From: an uncultured Muribaculaceae bacterium
GTDB lineage: Bacteria; Bacteroidota; Bacteroidia; Bacteroidales; Muribaculaceae
DNA length: 64,000 nucleotides
Direction: 5' to 3'
Assembly (NCBI GenBank): GCA_910586995.1
Contig: CAJUKZ010000004.1
Coordinates: 1 to 64,000, forward strand
Position 1 is the stretch's first letter. Every line of letters begins with the position of its first letter. The position numbers were made by a program, and so were the translations under genes. This document shows, piece by piece, positions 41,253 through 50,799 of the stretch. The notes under the pieces are model-generated. The model was not told where the DNA came from and did no database searches. It saw only the letters and a list, made by a program, of their open reading frames with translations.

Positions 41253-42386
41253 ATGCAGACCGACAGACTTATTACCGTAGCAATCCATACTTACGATCAT
41301 GCAGTCCGCCTTCGCGAGCTTCTTGAGAACGAAGGAATAAACGTGTCGTTCCAGAATGTGAACCTACAGACACCTGTAGTTTCATCTGGTGTACGTGTGC
41401 GCATACATGAATGCGATCTGCCGTTGGCTTTGAGGATAATAGAGAATCCTCATATTTTTCAATCTTCAGACACAGACAGGCAGGAGGATTCCCATTATAT
41501 CCTTGTTCCTGTCGATTTTATGCCCTACTCCATGCAGGCAGCCGAGACTGCCGTCAGGATCGCAGCTACTCACAAAGCCGATGTATGCCTGCTACACAGC
41601 TTCATCGATCCGGATCAGGAAAGTGCAATGCAATTGTCGGCAAGCCTGAATTATTCGGTCGGTGCTGACGAAAACCGGCGGAAGCAGATTGAGAAAGAGT
41701 CTGAGGACACGTTGGAGCGTTTTGCGTCTGAATTGATTGATAAAATGCGAAAGGGCGAATTGCCACCTGCTAAAATTTGCAGGAAAGTACTTGAAGGTGT
41801 TCCTGAAGACTCAATAATAGAATATGCAGGTGTAAATCCACCACTATTAGTGGTGATGGGAACCAGAGGTTGTGCTGCAAAAGAGCAACAGCTTATCGGC
41901 AGTGTGACTGCAGAAGTTCTTGATCAGTGCCAGAATAATGTGCTTGCGATTCCGGATGGTTTGGCAAGTACATATAAAGGCAAAGTGGAGAAAGTTGTGT
42001 TTTTCACGAATCTTGACCAGGAAGACCTATTGGCAGTTGACTCTTTATGCCGCATATTCCCGGAAAAGTCCGTAAACATAATATTGGTTCATATACCGGT
42101 TAGAAAACGTATCATATTCAACAGGCCGGCAGAAAAGGATCTTGATTCCATGCTTGAATATTGCAAGGAGCATTATCCAAACTGCATTTTTGAAAAAGAT
42201 ACAGTCGATGTGCATAAAGTAAATTCCGATCAGCAATTGCATGATGTGATTGCCCGTCGCTATCAACCGGATCTTATCGTGATGCCTAACAAGCGAGCAA
42301 ATGCATTCACAAGATTATTCAGTCCGTCTCTTGCCCATAGAGTGCTTTTCTGCACAGAAACTCCGCTGCTTGCAATCCCGATTTAG
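41253..42386 (+). CDS. Tandem universal stress protein with N-terminal DUF2007-like module
   Basis: Soluble stress protein of 377 residues. Residues 1-70 resemble the DUF2007 fold (AIHTYDHAVRLRELLENEGI then RIHECDLPLALRIIEN). Two Usp domains follow: the first starts YILVPVDFMPYSMQAAETAV and contains VVMGTRGCAAKEQQLIGSVT, the G-2x-G-9x-G/S ATP-type motif; the second (KVEKVVFFTNLDQEDLLAVD) lacks a clear ATP loop. The gene converges with yigZ so closely that their stop codons overlap. Confidence 0.88.
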   Translation: MQTDRLITVAIHTYDHAVRLRELLENEGINVSFQNVNLQTPVVSSGVRVRIHECDLPLALRIIENPHIFQSSDTDRQEDSHYILVPVDFMPYSMQAAETAVRIAATHKADVCLLHSFIDPDQESAMQLSASLNYSVGADENRRKQIEKESEDTLERFASELIDKMRKGELPPAKICRKVLEGVPEDSIIEYAGVNPPLLVVMGTRGCAAKEQQLIGSVTAEVLDQCQNNVLAIPDGLASTYKGKVEKVVFFTNLDQEDLLAVDSLCRIFPEKSVNIILVHIPVRKRIIFNRPAEKDLDSMLEYCKEHYPNCIFEKDTVDVHKVNSDQQLHDVIARRYQPDLIVMPNKRANAFTRLFSPSLAHRVLFCTETPLLAIPI

Positions 42387-42985
42387 GATTGAGTGGTCAC
42401 TCCATCAATATCTATCAGCCTATTTCTGACTGCTTCTACCTCATCAAGCCGAATACTGAGGAGTAGCTTGCATGTATTGTCGAATGTCTGTTCGAGTATC
42501 TCGATATCCCTGCTTCCTTTTACAATCTTCATGACATCGTTCATTGCCATATAGGGATAAGCTATCTCTATAGTGCCTTTGCGGTATCCTGTGATTTTTT
42601 CCGCGGATTCGATAGCAAGTTCAGCAGCTTCTTTATAAGCAGTGATAAGTCCCGAAGTTCCAAGCTTTATGCCACCGAAGTACCTTACTACAATGATTGT
42701 AATATCAGTGAGGTCAGCGGAACGTATTTGTCCGAGAATAGGCCTTCCGGCAGTGCCTGATGGCTCTCCATTGTCACTTGACGCACACTGCTCGCTGTCG
42801 TCAGATCCAATGCGATAAGCCCAGCAAACATGCCTTGCGTCGTGGTAATCACGGGCATATCCGGCAATTATATTCTTGGCTTGTTCTATGGTAGTACAAT
42901 GGTGCGCAAAAGACAGAAAGCGGCTACGTTGCTCTGTGTACTGTCCCTTGCCGTCAGTAGAAATGGTGCGGAAGATGTCTGACAT
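42383..42985 (-). CDS. YigZ/IMPACT family protein
   Basis: Predicted cytoplasmic regulator of translation, similar to IMPACT/YigZ, of unconfirmed function in bacteria. Visible: SRFLSFAHHCTTIEQAKNII, HDARHVCWAYRIG, the signature DNGEPSGTAGRPILGQI and VVRYFGGIKLGTSGL. A C-terminal ferredoxin-like domain (DUF1949-type) follows. I start it at the ATG at 42985 (MSDIFRTI) and not at 43012, because the -7 element at 43010-43017 would place the start site downstream of 43012. Length is then 200. Confidence 0.9.
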   Translation of the reverse strand: MSDIFRTISTDGKGQYTEQRSRFLSFAHHCTTIEQAKNIIAGYARDYHDARHVCWAYRIGSDDSEQCASSDNGEPSGTAGRPILGQIRSADLTDITIIVVRYFGGIKLGTSGLITAYKEAAELAIESAEKITGYRKGTIEIAYPYMAMNDVMKIVKGSRDIEILEQTFDNTCKLLLSIRLDEVEAVRNRLIDIDGVTTQS

Positions 42986-43009
42986 ATTCTGCTGAGTATT
43001 ATTTTTATG

Positions 43010-43017
43010 CAAATGTA
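43010..43017 (-). promoter_or_regulatory. Putative -7 element of yigZ
   Basis: On the minus strand TACATTTG matches TAnnTTTG, 24 bases before the chosen yigZ ATG. It is divergent from, and only 22 bases from, the ftsY -7 element. Confidence 0.55.
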
Positions 43018-43039
43018 CGGAATTCTGTAATAATATGCG

Positions 43040-43047
43040 TAAATTTG
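43040..43047 (+). promoter_or_regulatory. Putative -7 element of ftsY
   Basis: TAAATTTG, exact TAnnTTTG match, 24 bases before the ATG at 43072. The start site it implies rules out the upstream TTG at 43045 as translation start. Confidence 0.55.
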
Positions 43048-43071
43048 CAGAATAAAATAGAATTCACAAAT

Positions 43072-44031
43072 ATGGGTTTATTCAGCAAAATATTTTCGCG
43101 CGAAAAGAAAGAGACACTCGACAAGGGACTTGAACGTACAAAAGAAGGTGTTTTTTCAAAAATAAAAAGAGCTATAGCTGGCCGCTCCACAGTAAGTGAT
43201 GAGGTGCTTGATGATCTCGAGGAGGTCTTTATAACTTCAGATGTCGGAGTGGATACCACTCTTAAAATTATAGACAGAATACAAGAGCGTGTCAAGAAAG
43301 ATAAATACGTCAGCACAGATGAACTAAATGACTTGCTTTGCGACGAAATATGCCAGATGCTTTCTGAAAACATAACTGACGACGGGCTTGAAGACTTTAC
43401 AGTGCCGGAGGGCAAGAAACCATACGTTATAATGGTTGTGGGTGTCAACGGCGTAGGTAAAACTACAACAATTGGAAAGCTTGCCTCGCAATATAAGAAA
43501 GCAGGATATAAGGTAATGCTCGGTGCGGCCGATACATTCCGTGCGGCCGCAGTTGAGCAACTTGACATCTGGGGTGAGCGTGCAGGAGTCCCCGTGATCA
43601 AGCAGCAGCTTGGCAGCGATTCCGCGGCGGTGGCATTCGACACAGTTTCGTCGGCTGTAGCGCAGAATATGGATGTGGTCATTATCGACACAGCCGGACG
43701 TCTGCATAATAAAAAAGGTCTGATGGACGAACTGACCAAGATACGTAATGTGATGAGCCGTGTTGTGCCCGGAGCACCGCATGATGTACTTCTTGTGCTT
43801 GACGGTTCTACAGGACAAAACGCTTTTGAGCAGGCCCGCCAATTCGTTGCAGCTACAAATGTGAATCAGTTGGCGATCACCAAACTCGATGGCACTGCAA
43901 AAGGTGGAGTTGTGATTGGTATCTGTGATCAGATGAAAATTCCGGTGAAATACATTGGGCTTGGAGAGGGTATTGAAGATCTTCAGGTATTCCGTAAGGA
44001 TGAATTTGTAAAGTCCCTGTTCGGAAAATAA
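43072..44031 (+). CDS. ftsY: Signal recognition particle receptor FtsY
   Basis: SRP-receptor GTPase that docks ribosome-SRP complexes at the Sec translocon. Contains the N-domain helices (about 1-90) and the G domain with GVNGVGKTTTIGKLA, DTFRAAAVEQLD, DTAGRLHNK, and TKLDGTAKGG. At 319 residues it lacks the long acidic A domain of E. coli FtsY; the short basic N-terminus (GLFSKIFSREKKET) may serve as membrane anchor. rimO begins 7 bases downstream. Confidence 0.96.
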   Translation: MGLFSKIFSREKKETLDKGLERTKEGVFSKIKRAIAGRSTVSDEVLDDLEEVFITSDVGVDTTLKIIDRIQERVKKDKYVSTDELNDLLCDEICQMLSENITDDGLEDFTVPEGKKPYVIMVVGVNGVGKTTTIGKLASQYKKAGYKVMLGAADTFRAAAVEQLDIWGERAGVPVIKQQLGSDSAAVAFDTVSSAVAQNMDVVIIDTAGRLHNKKGLMDELTKIRNVMSRVVPGAPHDVLLVLDGSTGQNAFEQARQFVAATNVNQLAITKLDGTAKGGVVIGICDQMKIPVKYIGLGEGIEDLQVFRKDEFVKSLFGK

Positions 44032-44038
44032 TCTTGGT

Positions 44039-45337
44039 ATGGCAAAAGTTGATGTTATCACGATGGGGTGTTCTAAAAACCTTGTCGATTCAGAACGTGT
44101 GGTCAAAATGCTCGGCGATGCCGGCCTGTCTGCCAATCATTGCGAAAAGCCGGAGGGAGCTGATATTGTTGTAATTAACACCTGTGGCTTTATCGGAGAT
44201 GCCAAAGAGGAATCCATAAATATGATCCTTGATTGCTGCAATGCAAAGGAGCATGGCAGTGTCAAGCAGGTATATGTCATGGGATGTCTTTCGGAACGTT
44301 ACAAGAAAGAATTACCGGCAGAGATTCCGGAAGTTGACGGATGGTTCGGCAAATTTGACTGGGACGGACTTGTAAGCCGTCTTACCGATAGAAAAACCGA
44401 GAAAACAAAGCATTCCTGGGAAAGAGTTTTATCTACCCCACCCCATAGCGCCTATATCAAGATAGCCGAGGGATGCAACCGCTTCTGCGCATTCTGTGCA
44501 ATTCCTATAATTACGGGACGTTTCAAATCCCGTTCTATAGAAGATATAGCAGCAGAAGTGACAGATCTTGTAGATAAAGGCGTTAAAGAGTTTAATATTA
44601 TAGCGCAGGACCTCTCGAGCTATGGCCTCGACTTGTATGGAAAACAGGAGCTTGCTACCCTTATCGACAGGATTGCTGATATTCCTGGAGTTGAATGGAT
44701 TCGGCTTCACTATCTCTACCCGGCTCAATTTCCTAAAGATATACTTGATGTAATGGCACGGCGCGATAATGTATGCAAATACATTGACATCGCTCTGCAG
44801 CATTGTTCTGACAAGGTCTTGGCTAACATGAGGCGTCATATTACAGGCGAGGAGACGGAACGTCTGCTTGATGAGATCCGAAGAAAAGTCCCAGGAATCC
44901 ACATACGGACTACGCTTATGGTCGGGTTCCCAGGAGAAGACGAAAACGCATTTGAGGAATTACTCGAATTCACTAAACGTCAGAAATTTGAAAGGATGGG
45001 AGCTTTCGCTTATTGTGAGGAGGATGATACTTTCGCAGCTAAAAACTTTGAGGATATTATCCCGGCAGAAGTGAAAGAATCGCGTCTGGCGAAGCTTATG
45101 TCTTTGCAGGAGCAGATTGCAATTTATTCAAATGAAATGAAGATCGGTAAGACGATGAGGGTTCTCATAGATCGTGAGACTGATGAGTATTATATCGGAC
45201 GCACTGAATTTGATTCTCCCGAAGTCGATCCTGAAGTCCTGATTGCAAAGAAACGCATTCTTATCCCTGGAAATTTTGTGAATGTAAAAGTGACGGACGC
45301 AATGCCGTTTGAACTTATTGCAGAACCATTGGACTAA
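44039..45337 (+). CDS. rimO: Ribosomal protein S12 methylthiotransferase RimO
   Basis: Radical-SAM enzyme that adds a methylthio group to Asp of ribosomal protein S12. The N-terminal MTTase domain supplies three cysteines for the auxiliary cluster (C11, C49, C83), the radical SAM motif CNRFCAFC supplies C146, C150 and C153, and a C-terminal TRAM-like domain ends the protein. The motif GCSKNLVDSE at the start is typical of RimO and not MiaB. Length 432 is normal. Confidence 0.95.
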   Translation: MAKVDVITMGCSKNLVDSERVVKMLGDAGLSANHCEKPEGADIVVINTCGFIGDAKEESINMILDCCNAKEHGSVKQVYVMGCLSERYKKELPAEIPEVDGWFGKFDWDGLVSRLTDRKTEKTKHSWERVLSTPPHSAYIKIAEGCNRFCAFCAIPIITGRFKSRSIEDIAAEVTDLVDKGVKEFNIIAQDLSSYGLDLYGKQELATLIDRIADIPGVEWIRLHYLYPAQFPKDILDVMARRDNVCKYIDIALQHCSDKVLANMRRHITGEETERLLDEIRRKVPGIHIRTTLMVGFPGEDENAFEELLEFTKRQKFERMGAFAYCEEDDTFAAKNFEDIIPAEVKESRLAKLMSLQEQIAIYSNEMKIGKTMRVLIDRETDEYYIGRTEFDSPEVDPEVLIAKKRILIPGNFVNVKVTDAMPFELIAEPLD

Positions 45338-45356
45338 AACGCTTGTTTGAAATACA

Positions 45357-46430
45357 ATGAAAATATCCAACGACATACGGCTTGCCATTGAGTTGTGTCT
45401 TCGCCACGGCATAGCTTTCGTTGCCTATGCGAATCCAAGCGAGAGACGTTTGAAATTTCAGTCATCTTTGGGTGAAACAGATTGTGATGATTGCGATTAT
45501 TTTTTTGTTAATACCTTTGCGTCGCCATTGGAATCACTTGTCAAGATACCGTTTCTTGCCGATGAACAGATGACTATAGCTGCTTTGGATCAGAGACCTA
45601 CCGATATTTGCCGTACGCCATCTCCATCACTGCCATCTCCGACTTGCCATAGGCAATACATAGAGTCTGTGGACAATGTTATCGCTCATTTAAAGGAGAA
45701 AGGAGGGAAAACCGTAATTTCCAGGACTATCTGTGGATCAATTCCAGGTATAGATTGGATTGAATTTGCGCGGCAGTATTTCTCGGAGTTGCCATTGACT
45801 TATCGTTTCATTTATTATACGCCGGCTACTGGAGCATGGATAGTAGCAACGCCGGAGTTGTTGTTCTCTCACAATCGCAGTTCCGCTACATCGCATACCG
45901 TAGCTTTAGCCGGGACTCGTGTCTGCTCTGCCGACGACAAACCGTGGGACGATAAAAACCTTAAGGAACAAAAGATAGTCAGCGATTATATTTCGGAATG
46001 CCTCGAATCAAATGGTCTGAATTTCTCCAAGACAGGTCCGCATAGCAGTAAATTCGGAAATATAGAGCATCTGTGTACATCCTTTGATATATTTGATACA
46101 GTGTTGTCGGCTGAAAAATGCTTTAGAATTACAGATTCCCTTAGTCCTACTCCTGCAGTCTCGGGTTATCCGGTTGATGTAGCACTTAAAGAAATCAGAG
46201 AGGCTGAAAAGCATCATCGTGGCTGCTATAGTGGATACCTTGGATTTGCTACTTCAAATAATTTCATGTCGGTGGTAAACCTGCGATGTCTGCAATTCAG
46301 TGGCTATGACTACTGTATTTATGCCGGAGGAGGTATTATGCCGGACAGTGATTCTTCGCGTGAGTGGCTTGAGACAGAGTCGAAAACAGAAAAGGCACGT
46401 CTTGTATTAGAAAGATTTTCGAACCGATGA
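45357..46430 (+). CDS. menF: Isochorismate synthase (MenF/EntC-type chorismate-binding enzyme)
   Basis: Converts chorismate to isochorismate, the entry step of menaquinone synthesis. The chorismate-binding domain shows VALAGTRVC, KNLKEQKIVSDYI, FGNIEHLCTSFD, LSPTPAVSGYP and YAGGGIMPDSDS with the final EWLETESKTEKA. At 357 residues it fits the short isochorismate-synthase type. No menD, menH or menB follows; instead the stop codon overlaps the first SGNH gene by ATGA. Whether it serves menaquinone or another use of isochorismate is not decided by the context. Confidence 0.88.
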   Translation: MKISNDIRLAIELCLRHGIAFVAYANPSERRLKFQSSLGETDCDDCDYFFVNTFASPLESLVKIPFLADEQMTIAALDQRPTDICRTPSPSLPSPTCHRQYIESVDNVIAHLKEKGGKTVISRTICGSIPGIDWIEFARQYFSELPLTYRFIYYTPATGAWIVATPELLFSHNRSSATSHTVALAGTRVCSADDKPWDDKNLKEQKIVSDYISECLESNGLNFSKTGPHSSKFGNIEHLCTSFDIFDTVLSAEKCFRITDSLSPTPAVSGYPVDVALKEIREAEKHHRGCYSGYLGFATSNNFMSVVNLRCLQFSGYDYCIYAGGGIMPDSDSSREWLETESKTEKARLVLERFSNR

Positions 46431-47863
46431 AAACTCCATCTCCTCGTAATCCGCTCATAGCGGTTGTTTCCGCAGTATTGATTCTGATATTTCTTAGCCT
46501 GATGCCTTGGGGTAAGCTGTCCGGTAATTTCTTTAAGGATTTTAATATTCTTGAGGATATATGTACCGTGAAAACTGATATCCAGGCTGATGGAGAAATC
46601 GTAGATCCCGAATTGGTTGCGTTGCTTAATGGACCGGAAGACGATGCAAACAGTTCTGTGGCAGAGACTCAGACACATGCAGGAGAGTTTGCCGAAAATG
46701 ACAGCTGTGGTTATGAGTCTGTTGATGAGATCTCAGTAGTGGAAGATATTCCTGAAGAAATTTCACCGAGAATCGGCGACCTTGTAGTTATAGAGGATTA
46801 CTCGACAGGGCGTCCTGCCTTATCCCGATTTTCCAATGCTATCAGAGAATCCAGCTCAAGACCGGTAAGAATCGCCATGATCGGTGATTCTTACATTGAG
46901 GGTGATGTTTTTTCGCAGAATATAAGAGAGAATCTACAGTCAATCTATGGAGGCAGAGGAGCCGGTTATCAGATGATGCATACTGATATTCCTGGATTCA
47001 GACAATCTGTAAGTCAAACTGATAAAGGCTGGACTGCTCACGACATACGGAACAGTTCTCGGGAGTCCTGTAAATGGTTGGCAGGGGAATATTATTCTGG
47101 CGGCTCCGGTGCGACTTCTACTTATAAAGGTGTGAAAAGGTTGCAACATGCAGATGCGTGGAATAGGAATATGTTTCTTTTTATCGCTCCGAAAGGCGGT
47201 ACTGTAAGTATAACTACAGACTCCGGTACGCAGGATTTTGCTGTTGCTGCTTCCGACTCCGTGCAGTGCATAGATTTTGTTGAGGAGACGACAAAATTCT
47301 CCATTAAGAACAATACAGGAGAGATGACTGCTCTTGGAGTATGGTTGAGCGACAACACCGGCATAGTTTTTGACTGCATGTCGCTTAGAGGAAATTCAGG
47401 CATTACACACAGGAAATTGGATGAAGATCTTGCCCGGCAGATGTCTGAATTTGTCCCCTATGACCTTATAATCGTTGAGTATGGAATAAACGCCTTATCT
47501 TCCTCTCAAAAAGACTATTCCAAATATGGTAAATATATGGAAGAAGTCGTGAACACGCTCAAGGCATGCTATCCTGAAGCAGATATACTTCTGATGGGCA
47601 TAGGCGACAGGGGGCAGAAAAGCGGAAGTGAGGTTCACTCATTGTCCACGGCATCCAATATGGTATCGACACAGAGGGCGGTAGCGCGCCGGTGCGGAAT
47701 AGCTTTCTGGGATACCCGCGAGGCTATGGGTGGAGATGACGCTATTGTGAACTGGCGTGAGCGCAAGCTTGTGAATGCCGACTACATACATCTGAATCAT
47801 AAAGGTGGTGAGGAACTCGCCCGCCTATTTGTCGATGCTCTCAAAAACTATCTCTCCCAATGA
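46427..47863 (+). CDS. Membrane-anchored SGNH/GDSL hydrolase
   Basis: Predicted periplasmic esterase or O-acyltransferase partner. One N-terminal membrane helix (LIAVVSAVLILIFLSLMP) anchors an acidic linker and then an SGNH domain with MIGDSYIEGDVF (catalytic Ser), YDLIIVEYGINALSS (the N block) and NADYIHLNHKGG (Asp/His pair). Length 478. Overlaps both neighbours by ATGA (the isochorismate synthase upstream, the second SGNH gene downstream), so it belongs to a coupled unit with an MBOAT protein. Confidence 0.85.
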   Translation: MKTPSPRNPLIAVVSAVLILIFLSLMPWGKLSGNFFKDFNILEDICTVKTDIQADGEIVDPELVALLNGPEDDANSSVAETQTHAGEFAENDSCGYESVDEISVVEDIPEEISPRIGDLVVIEDYSTGRPALSRFSNAIRESSSRPVRIAMIGDSYIEGDVFSQNIRENLQSIYGGRGAGYQMMHTDIPGFRQSVSQTDKGWTAHDIRNSSRESCKWLAGEYYSGGSGATSTYKGVKRLQHADAWNRNMFLFIAPKGGTVSITTDSGTQDFAVAASDSVQCIDFVEETTKFSIKNNTGEMTALGVWLSDNTGIVFDCMSLRGNSGITHRKLDEDLARQMSEFVPYDLIIVEYGINALSSSQKDYSKYGKYMEEVVNTLKACYPEADILLMGIGDRGQKSGSEVHSLSTASNMVSTQRAVARRCGIAFWDTREAMGGDDAIVNWRERKLVNADYIHLNHKGGEELARLFVDALKNYLSQ

Positions 47864-49233
47864 AAAAGAGCCTTATATCACTAATATCTGCCGTAACTTG
47901 CGCGGTATCTTTTGCGGCCAATACACCTACTGCAGATACACAGAAAGGTGTTGCTGAGTCAGGTGTGCCTGATGAATTCGAAATAGATGATGATAATCTT
48001 GATCAAAGGTTGAATCCACCTGACTTGAATCCGTGGGAAGACATAACTCCATTTAGCGCTACGACTGGCAATGAGCCGTCGTTTATCAATCTGAAAGCCA
48101 ATTCAATAAAAATGAACGGCGACAATTGGTCAGCCCTTGGTAAAGACCTGGCAAGGAACGCTCAATTTGGAGGTATATTCCCGATATTGCATATCGGGGA
48201 TTCACACATACAGGCAGATGCAGCAACTGGTACGACAAGAGAGTTGCTCCAGAATGTATTCGGGAATGCCGGCCGAGGGCTTATAACGCCATTGAAAATG
48301 GCCAGGACAAACGAACCTCGTGACTACCGCATAACATCCTCAACCCCGTGGGTAACATCTAAATTGATGAAAACCCCGTGGGAATCGCCGATGATGTTTA
48401 CCGGAGTGTCAATTACGCCTATGCGTAATAAATTCGATCTTGAACTTGGTACGGTATCATCAGATAAAGTAAAGGAAAACCCATTCTGTGCTATCAGGTT
48501 ATTTTATCAGGGAGAACTTACCGTAGATGCCTGCATCTCGGATGGTGAAAAAATCTTCTATACTTGTGAATATAGTGATGGATGTGCAATCTTGCGTTTC
48601 CATAACTCAGTGGATAGCGTAACGCTGAAAATGAGCACGGATGGAAATCCATACGATGTCCATATAGCCGGTGCTGAGTTGCTTAATTCAACAAAGGGGA
48701 TATTATATGACACCATAGGCAACAACGGGGCCATGTTTATGAGTTACAACGCTCTGTCTGATTTCCATCGTATTTCCGAGCTTTGCCCGAGGCTTGTCAT
48801 TATTTCACTTGGGGCAAACGAGGCATTCGGTGTAATTTCAGATGATGCATTTGAGGATACAATCGACACTATGGTGAAGCGCGTGCGAAAGTCCTGTCCT
48901 GACGCAAAGATTTTGCTTGTCACCCCAATTGAATGCCAAAGACGCACAGGTAGTAAGAGACGGGGTAAAAAGCGTGCTGGCGGTTTTGTCGTAAATTCCA
49001 ATGTGCTCAGATTAAGGAATGTGATAAACCGGTATGGAGAAGATAATCATATTCCGGTGTATGATCTGTATGAAGTGGCAGGCGGTAATGGGGCATCAGA
49101 GAAATGGACTTCATCAGGATTGATGAATCAACGGGACAGAATACATCTCACATGGGCCGGATATGAATTGCAGGGGCGTCTTACTTACGATGCTCTTGTC
49201 AAAGCGTTGCTCGGCGAGAAACAATCAAAATAA
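47860..49233 (+). CDS. Exported SGNH/GDSL hydrolase
   Basis: Second SGNH-fold protein of the set, 457 residues. A signal peptide (LISLISAVTCAVSFA) precedes a beta-rich insertion and the catalytic domain with HIGDSHIQADAATG (Ser), VIISLGANEAFG (N block) and RDRIHLTWAGYE (Asp/His). No membrane anchor remains after cleavage, so it is probably soluble in the periplasm or an outer-membrane-associated protein. It starts in an ATGA overlap with the first SGNH gene and ends 20 bases before the MBOAT gene. Confidence 0.85.
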   Translation: MKKSLISLISAVTCAVSFAANTPTADTQKGVAESGVPDEFEIDDDNLDQRLNPPDLNPWEDITPFSATTGNEPSFINLKANSIKMNGDNWSALGKDLARNAQFGGIFPILHIGDSHIQADAATGTTRELLQNVFGNAGRGLITPLKMARTNEPRDYRITSSTPWVTSKLMKTPWESPMMFTGVSITPMRNKFDLELGTVSSDKVKENPFCAIRLFYQGELTVDACISDGEKIFYTCEYSDGCAILRFHNSVDSVTLKMSTDGNPYDVHIAGAELLNSTKGILYDTIGNNGAMFMSYNALSDFHRISELCPRLVIISLGANEAFGVISDDAFEDTIDTMVKRVRKSCPDAKILLVTPIECQRRTGSKRRGKKRAGGFVVNSNVLRLRNVINRYGEDNHIPVYDLYEVAGGNGASEKWTSSGLMNQRDRIHLTWAGYELQGRLTYDALVKALLGEKQSK

Positions 49234-49253
49234 GCGGCTATTATTGTTAATAT

Positions 49254-50744
49254 ATGGATAAACTTGCGAGCATTGACATATCTTTGGTAAAGGATCTGTT
49301 GGCTTATGACGCCAAAAATCCATTGCTGTTCAATACAGGCCTATTTCTTCTGCTCTTTATGGGGCTGATGGGGCTATATGCACTTGTTCGACGTCATCGT
49401 ATGAGCAGGATGGTGCTTATTATTCTGTTTTCTCTATATTTCTATTATAAAAGCAGCGCAGGATACTGCTTCATTCTTCTTGGTGTATGTATCAGCGACT
49501 ACGTCATAGGACTTGCTTTAGGTTCGTCATCTAAAGTGTGGATTAGGAAATCTCTTGTTGTGTTGAATGTTGTGCTGAATGTCGGAATGCTTATATGGTT
49601 CAAGTATTTCAACTTATTGTATGAGTCTTTTTGCTCGATTACATCAACACGATTTGATCCTCTGGATATAGTTCTGCCGGCTGGAATATCATTCTTCTGT
49701 TTCCGGTCGATCAGTTATATTGTTGATATATACAAAGGGCGTATTGAGCCATGCAGGTCGTTTCTTGATTATACATTTTTCCTGACATTCTTTCCTCCGT
49801 TGCTTGCAGGTCCAGTGGTCCGTGCCAAAGACATGCTTCCTCAAATACGCAATTCAGGATCGGCTACATCAATTATGGTATCGGAAGGTATCTTTTTGGT
49901 GATGGCCGGACTTATAAAAAAGGTTGTGGTAGCGGATTATATCAGTGGTAATTTTGTAGACAGAATATTTGATAATCCATCGTTATATTCCGGATTTGAG
50001 AACCTGATGGGTGCGGTTGGATTCACGATACAGCTATATTGTGATTTTTCTGGTTATAGCGACATGGCCATTGGTCTGGCTTTGCTGTTAGGATTCAGAT
50101 TCAAGGATAATTTCCGTGCTCCATTCAAAGCACAGAGCCCAACTGAATTCTGGAAACGATGGCATATCTCGTTGTCCACGTGGCTTATGGATTATATCTA
50201 TATACCATTGGGAGGAAACCGTAAGGGAAATGCCAGGCGTCATGCCAATCTTATGACAACGATGGTGATCGGAGGCCTTTGGCATGGTGCTTCATGGATG
50301 TACGTAATTTGGGGAGCATATAACGGTCTGTTGCTGTCATTGCACAAGACAGCAAGAAAAATATACCGCGCTCCGGAATGGCTGAAAGGGACTAAGGTTG
50401 CCACAATTGGAAATATTATGCTTACATTCACGCTTGTGGTGATAGGTATGATGTTCTTCAGGGCACGCTCGCTTGAGCAATGGTGGGAAATGTCCAGTCG
50501 GATAGTGACTGACTTCCGTCCTGAGATAATACTTTCTTTTATAGAAGGTTATTCCGTGATTCTGATTGCTTTAGCGGGAGCATTGATATTCCATTTCATG
50601 CCGTCAAGATGGACTGCACGCAGTATTTCGCGGTTTTCTTTGCTGCCGATAGCCATACAGTCTGTTATTCTTGCAATCGTTTTATTCCTTGTGATACAGA
50701 CACGACAGAGTGATCTTGTCCCCTTCGTTTATCTTCAATATTGA
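49254..50744 (+). CDS. MBOAT family O-acyltransferase (AlgI/DltB-like)
   Basis: Polytopic inner-membrane acyltransferase that exports acyl groups for O-acylation of a surface or periplasmic polymer. The conserved catalytic histidine region is GGLWHGASWMYVIWG. Other MBOAT landmarks are ILPAGISFFCFRSISYIVDI-type text near residue 145 (LPAGISFFCFRSISYIVD), FPPLLAGPVVR and QLYCDFSGYSDMAIGLALLLG, then KRWHISLSTWLMDYIYIPLG. Length 496 is typical. The two SGNH genes upstream would be the extracytoplasmic partners, as AlgJ/AlgX are for AlgI. Confidence 0.93.
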   Translation: MDKLASIDISLVKDLLAYDAKNPLLFNTGLFLLLFMGLMGLYALVRRHRMSRMVLIILFSLYFYYKSSAGYCFILLGVCISDYVIGLALGSSSKVWIRKSLVVLNVVLNVGMLIWFKYFNLLYESFCSITSTRFDPLDIVLPAGISFFCFRSISYIVDIYKGRIEPCRSFLDYTFFLTFFPPLLAGPVVRAKDMLPQIRNSGSATSIMVSEGIFLVMAGLIKKVVVADYISGNFVDRIFDNPSLYSGFENLMGAVGFTIQLYCDFSGYSDMAIGLALLLGFRFKDNFRAPFKAQSPTEFWKRWHISLSTWLMDYIYIPLGGNRKGNARRHANLMTTMVIGGLWHGASWMYVIWGAYNGLLLSLHKTARKIYRAPEWLKGTKVATIGNIMLTFTLVVIGMMFFRARSLEQWWEMSSRIVTDFRPEIILSFIEGYSVILIALAGALIFHFMPSRWTARSISRFSLLPIAIQSVILAIVLFLVIQTRQSDLVPFVYLQY

Positions 50745-50799
50745 TGTGAACATATTCATTGGTTTATCGTTTACAATTTTAAAACAAACTTAAAATCAT

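Noticed and set aside
43005..44136. Two minus-strand frames (244 and 270 residues) over ftsY
   Set aside because: They overlap each other and lie opposite a complete ftsY gene.
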